From positions 8,804,001-8,868,000 of the forward strand of contig JAFFSR010000004.1 in the NCBI GenBank assembly GCA_017163975.1: a stretch of 64,000 nt of DNA. Reading direction: 5' to 3'. The position numbers and the translations under genes were made by a program. Positions 58,790-64,000 of the stretch are shown here, piece after piece (the first letter of the stretch is position 1; every line of letters starts with the position of its first letter). Under the pieces are notes generated by a model. That model saw only the letters and a list, made by a program, of their open reading frames with translations, was not told the DNA's origin and did not search any database. Source of the stretch: Anastatus disparis (lineage: Eukaryota; Arthropoda; Insecta; Hymenoptera; Eupelmidae).

Positions 58790-59570
58790 TAAGCAGGTGA
58801 AGACTCGACCTTGTACCGGCCTCTATGTAACAATAAAAGAGAGACTGCATCGTGCACTGACATTTTTTTCCTTCTTCTTTTTTTCTTTTTTTTTCTTTAT
58901 ATGTGTACTAGATTTTGTGAGAATCAGGAAAGTTTGTTAATCCTTTTTTCAAGTCGTTGAACAAATATAGTTTACAAAATTTTATGTACTTTTTAGAGAA
59001 CAAGTCAAATATGTACTGTAGATTTAATGATTAAGTTACAAATTTTTTTTTTTAAATTAACGTTTCGACGAATATTTCATATTTATTTTGACTAACAGAC
59101 GGAAATATGATATAACGTATATTGCTACATTTTTGGCAGAATCAAATATCAAGTACGCGTCTACTTCGTGTTTGAAGAGCTTGAACTTGAAAATTTGAGG
59201 TTATAAAATCATTTAAAAAGTATATAAGCGATAAACGAAATAAACAAAAAGAAGGAAAAAAATTTTTGTTTATTGTTAACAATTGTCAGTTTGTTTTGTT
59301 TTGTTAACAATAAAGTTTGCAAATTCGCTTGATACTCGTAAATTGAGGTCAGGTTCTGAGAGAAAACATTGACGTTTGTGAAAGCTCGACAAGTTTTTTT
59401 TATTCTTTTTTTTTTAACTCTAATTTTAAACCTTTTGGCACTCTTTTTCTTTTGTGACGATGCTATTTTTTTTTCATTCAACTCTTGTGATATCCAAGTG
59501 CTTTATTACGCACGTTAAATTTTTCCTGTTTTTAATACTGTTGTTATAACAAGTCATCAGTTGTTACATG

Positions 59571-60130
59571 CTTAAGGAGGTTAGTGCGCACAGGACCGTA
59601 TCTACTCAGGGCCCCGCAATAAGGAACAAAATATTATTTTTGTATTATAAATTATTTTCATAAAAAGTGTAAATAATTTATTATTATAGTTGTAACTTCA
59701 ATTATATTTAACTCAGTTTAACAAAAATTCTGTTTATATACGCACACCTCCCCTCTCGTGTTTTACTCGATGAAAACTTCGGTGAGATAGCATCCATTAA
59801 ATTGCTATATCTACGAAACTATGAAGCTAGGCCTTCTGAAATTTTAATATTATATTCTAATTATAATTGTTAAAAACATGTCAGTTTTTTGGTTTATTCT
59901 TAAGAAAATTTTCAGGGTTATCGATGAAAACGTTTGCTTTTTTCTGTCTCATACCAACCTTCCCATAAGACGCTGTGTTAAATTTTCGAACTTTGAGACT
60001 TCATATCTCGGCTTCGGTGAAGCTAAGCTATCTGAAATTTTAACATGATATGTAAAATAGTGCTATTTTTATTGTCTTTTAATTTCAAGATATTCTTAAG
60101 AAATCGGGATATCGCACTAACCCCCTTAAG
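59571..60130. mobile_element. MITE-like element with CTTAAGG...TTAGTGCG termini
   Basis: The left end CTTAAGGAGGTTAGTGCG and the right end CGCACTAACCCCCTTAAG are inverted repeats matching in 17 of 18 bases around about 560 bp. The interior has two related segments (CTATGAAGCTAGGCCTTCTG near 59818 and CGGTGAAGCTAAGCTATCTG near 60015), so it is internally repetitive. No ORF. Confidence 0.65.
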
Positions 60131-62471
60131 TATAATTCGTTAGTTTAATGTTAGTTTCTACTCGAAAAAAAATTTCATGTTCAATTTCGTGCTTTTGAAA
60201 ATGAAATAGGAAAATTTTTTCATGAAGCAAATATTGTTAATTTGAATACAAAAGAAAAATTTTTACAGATCAGATTTATTTAAGAATCACTAATTTATTT
60301 ATTTTATTCGAACAATAAAAAATAAAAGACGATATAAAACTGTCTCCGAAAAAGCAAAACTTTCAAAATGACTTAATAAAGCTACAACGACCAATTATCA
60401 CGCGAAGAAGGAACGAAGGCTCGAGCCATTAATTGTAACGACTGTGAATCAAAATCTAATTACGTCAATAAAAATTAAGTTGACTTACGTAATTTTAAAA
60501 TATTTTAGTGTGTTATATTAATCAAAAATAATGACAGTAAAAATTATAAAAAAATTTATTTCAATTCAAACCGAATTAGATTAAAAAGTAAATGTGAGAA
60601 TTTTGAAATTTCTTTTAATTGAAATTCTATTGAAAGTTGCATATTCATAACAATAATAACAAACTTGTTTTATCACCAAGTGACCTAATAAATGAAAAAA
60701 AGTTTATTTCCATTCCAGTTTATTTTCAATACGTTATGTACTATGAAAAAAAATTAAACACGTTTTTTTTAGTATTTCTATATTAGAATTTTTACGAACA
60801 ATGCAACTTTTTTCTACGCATTTTGCTCATTATTTTGTAGTAAATTAAAATTTTTAAGAAACCAGGCCATTAGTTAACTGTATCATTTATAAATATTTGC
60901 AGAAACTACGTATAATATAATATTTTTCTAATTATATGTAGATTATTTACTTTTATGAACTTTTTTGTTCTTTGAAGTAATTATTTGTGAATCATATGAT
61001 AAATAGTGAAAAACGTTAAAGCAGTATTACTTCATAAAACCTTGAAATTTTGAAATCTTTTTCTTATTAAGTATATTAGAACGGTAAAAAGAATATCTTT
61101 TAAAAACGTCACTGCTTACACTTCCAAGAAAAAGTAAAAAAATACAACAAAATTATTCCTCATTTGTAACCTATAAAATCTACTTAAAAATTCTTCTTCA
61201 TTAAACGTTTCTTTAAAAAAAAGCATACTGAAACATATGTATAAGACTGTCATCATCAGTCATTATGTGTTAACATCTACGTCAAACTTACAAATGGTAA
61301 GTTCAAAGTATCAAGTACCCCTTGAAGTTCTTTTTTTTAACTTCGTTAAAATATAAGGAAGCACATTATAAGCGTTGCATTGTGATAAGCTTTGCGCGTA
61401 TTCGCACGTATTATACCACTGTCTATCAATTATGTTGGCCTACTCTTTATTTTATTTTTTCTTTTTCCTTTTTTTCTTTTCATAATGTTTCAAATGCTTA
61501 TACAGACCTTCAAATGCATACCTACGCGTAGTATGTACCTCCTTGACTTTTATTATAATTATAACGCGCATATTCCTTTTAAACGTTCTTAACTATGAAT
61601 ACGTAAAAGAATTTATGAATAAATGACCTTTTTTTTTATTCAAAATTGTCATTCATTAATTTGAGATTTTTAAACGTCGTTTATTACGTATGCTTTAATG
61701 TTTATTTTTAATAATATTATAAATATATATTGATAATTTTTTATTATTAAATTTTTTTTTAATTTTACGAGCTAGTGATCCATTTTTTTTTAATATAAAA
61801 ATTTCATAAAATAAAATGTCTATAAATTATTCTTGTCTTTGACGTCTTTTTAATGACAAAATTTACAATTAAATATATTAATAAATTTTTAATTATTTCT
61901 CATAATTTACTAGCCAAAGTAAAACGAAAACTTTTTAACAGCGTACGAATGATGACTTTACGTTTATAAAGAGCCACGGACTCGTCAGCTGTGACGTCGA
62001 CGTCGAATTAAAATGGTAGTGAGGAAGATTCATTAGTTAGCAATAGTGGCGAGTGCTGCTGCTGATCAAATGAAATTGCGCTGTCGCGGCGAACTCGATG
62101 AATATTTAGAAGAATGTAGATTATGAAAATTAAAAGTTTTTAGTGAAAAAAAAACAATTGGCTTTTTTATTTTTCAAAAAAAAAAGTAAATTATTTTTTA
62201 TTGGATGTATATTTTTTTGTTAATTTAAAAGGTTATAAATAATCTACGTAAATAAATGAAATTTAAAAAAAAAACTTAAAATTAATAAAAAGTACTTCTT
62301 CTACTAATAAGGGGAGATCGTGGAGTCCAGATCCTAAATTTTATATAGATCTTAGATTTTACATAAGTTCTCTTTTGTCTTAGTGCAAAATTTCATACGT
62401 AACTTTAGAGTATCATATTCCGGCGACCATAATGCTTAAAAATATTACCAAGGAAGAAAACATAAGTGAAG

Positions 62472-62687
62472 AACGTCAGCTTTGATTTGCAAGGTTACAA
62501 AAATAAATAGCTTTATTGGTTCAGAAGTAATGAACGATTGAAGATGTAATAGGATTTAATGCATAAATTGTGTATTAAAAATAACTTTATCTTTCGTGCT
62601 AAATTTTATTAAATCTTCAATTGTACATAATTTCTTAACCAATACAGCTATTGACTTCTGTAACCTCGCAAATCAAAGCTTCAGTTA
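62472..62687. mobile_element. Foldback MITE with long terminal inverted repeats
   Basis: Arms of about 80-85 bp pair: left AGCTTTGATTTGCAAGGTTA, AATAGCTTTATTGGTT and GATTGAAGAT; right, reversed, AGCTTTGATTTGCGAGGTTA, AATAGCTGTATTGGTT and AATTGAAGAT. A spacer of about 50 bp separates them. Non-coding. Confidence 0.7.
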
Positions 62688-64000
62688 TTTATTTTTATTT
62701 TATTTTTTGGTGATTTTTTAAAGTCTTGTTGCCGAAATTGGATGTTATAAAGTTATTTATGAAACTTTGCATGAATCTCTTAAACTTCTGCTTGAACTTT
62801 ACAAAAAAAGTGTTGATATGATGACTAAAACTTCAAACTTCACTCCTTATAACGTACGATCGATTTTGCAAATAATGGCACGTTTAGTTGAGCTGCCGGC
62901 ACATTTCCAAGAATTTTCAAAATTCTTTTGATACTATTTCCTGATATAAATTTTTTCTTTTAAATAAAAAAATTGTTTTGGACATTATTTGTATATTGAA
63001 ATAGTTCCTTTAAAGTAAACCTAGTTAAAAAAAAAGTTTTTATAAAATCAAATAAAATTTTTAATTTTAGGATCTATTATAATGTAACATTGCACGCTAA
63101 TTAAAAAATGAAATGAATTTCAAATAAAAAAATTTTCAAGAAATATAAAAAAAAATCTACTCAATCTTTATAAATAATTCATTTGAATAAATTTGACTTT
63201 TTTCCCTCCAACCAAAAATCTGTTCCCATTTTCCATTAAAATTCACGATAAAGTCTTATTTAACTGGGTAAATTAGTTATATCGAAAATCGATTGACTTT
63301 GGTATGCCAATTTTCAGAAAGTGCACTTAGTTAAACTGAAATATTGATTCAAGTATAACCACAGTTTAAACAACAAACGGGCTACTTTTCAATGCGAATC
63401 ATTCGTTATGACCAAATATTTGTTTTTTTTTTATGATATATACTTAGCATTATTTAAAATTTGACAAATTTTTGAAATAAAAATAATTAATGACTATTAT
63501 AAATTTTGTTTATTGTCCAAAACTTTAAAGATTCGAGAATTCAGGTCCAAAATTTATTTTGATTTTCGTTTAATTTATTATCAATTTATTAATTGGATCA
63601 TAAAATAAAAGGGTTCTTTCACAAACAATAATTTTTTTCTTTTACTAAATTTAAATTTCAAATTATAGTTTCAAACAAAAATTATACCCAAAATCAATAA
63701 AAATTTTTATTACAAAAGCTACTTTAATTATAATCCGTTAGATAAAACCATTAAATTTTATATTTAGATTTTGATTTTTCATTGATTTAATGTTGACTGA
63801 TAAAATTTCCAATCAACGATTTACCGGTACTTTGGTATTTTCTCTCGACCCTTTACCGCAAACTTTCGAAGGGGCGTGTTAATGTAATTTAAATCTACTT
63901 GAAGCAATTTTGTTTCTGAAATGATATAATTGCTTGGATGAATATTGAAAATCTCAAAACGATTTTTAGTTTGAAATTATGTAGGATGCAAAGTGTATAT

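Larger units (their letters stand above)
41170..64000 (+). other. sgg: First coding intron of shaggy (continues past the window)
   Basis: From the donor at 41170 to the window end no kinase-domain exon is recognisable, so at least 22.8 kb appears to be intron 1, typical for the large regulatory introns of this gene. It contains two candidate cassette exons at 56136 and 56790, a SINE (about 47272-47441), microsatellites, MITE-like inverted repeats at 59571-60130 and 62472-62687, and a few GC-richer islands (about 54185-54320, 58720-58860, 61930-62110). Open frames across 44161-44745 and 46665-47464 are low-complexity, SINE or microsatellite sequence and are not genes. A nested gene cannot be excluded, but none was seen. 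Confidence 0.6.

Noticed and set aside
1..64000. CRISPR arrays, operons or bacterial features
   Set aside because: No regularly spaced direct repeats, and the genes are spliced and insect-like.

Overview
The window looks like nuclear DNA of an insect, most likely a hymenopteran and perhaps a small parasitoid wasp (inference). It is very AT-rich, its genes have short phase-conserved introns, and it holds two six-exon insect odorant-binding protein genes, a divergent ionotropic receptor and the first coding exon of the kinase shaggy/GSK-3. All gene models were made by reading splice sites and frames by eye; no search was run.

Layout: (1) 1-3511, minus strand: arrestin-domain (ARRDC-like) gene, 5' four exons only, with the 3' end outside the window. 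(2) 5103-6833, plus: single-exon divergent ionotropic receptor. (3) 7460-21196: a tandem LTR retrotransposon array, LTR-internal-LTR-internal-LTR, read on the minus strand. Three 883-bp LTRs and two internal regions of about 5.54 kb share one 4-bp target duplication (ATGC). Each internal region encodes a coiled-coil ORF, a Gag and an aspartic protease with a long Lys/Asn-rich tail. I find no reverse transcriptase or integrase, so the element looks non-autonomous. (4) 21197-25041: intergenic, with a tRNA-derived SINE, TA-flanked MITE debris and a perfect palindrome. (5) 25042-26376 and 27413-29655, plus: two tandem OBP genes whose exons 2-6 match exactly in length, plus a decayed last exon of a third copy at about 30615. 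The introns of the second gene are full of MITEs. (6) 30854-33236, minus: PRORP, the protein-only mitochondrial RNase P nuclease, four exons, with an unusual Tyr/Asn/Ser repeat near its N-terminus. (7) 33237-about 38290: intergenic with three SINE-like insertions. (8) About 38300-64000, plus: the 5' end of shaggy/GSK-3, with a long purine-rich leader, a coding exon at 41088-41169 carrying the regulatory Ser9 motif, and then an intron that appears to run beyond the window.

The most interesting signal is in that intron. A tandem duplication of roughly 350-400 bp carries two exon-like units of exactly 63 nt (56136-56198 and 56790-56852). Both have good splice sites, both are phase 1-1, and they differ at only four bases, all amino-acid-changing. 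They could be included singly, together or not at all without breaking the kinase frame, adding a Ser-rich 21-residue insert between the Ser9 tail and the kinase domain.

The genes are unrelated in function: trafficking adaptor, chemosensation (IR and OBPs), mitochondrial tRNA processing and a Wnt/insulin-pathway kinase. The rest is mobile DNA.
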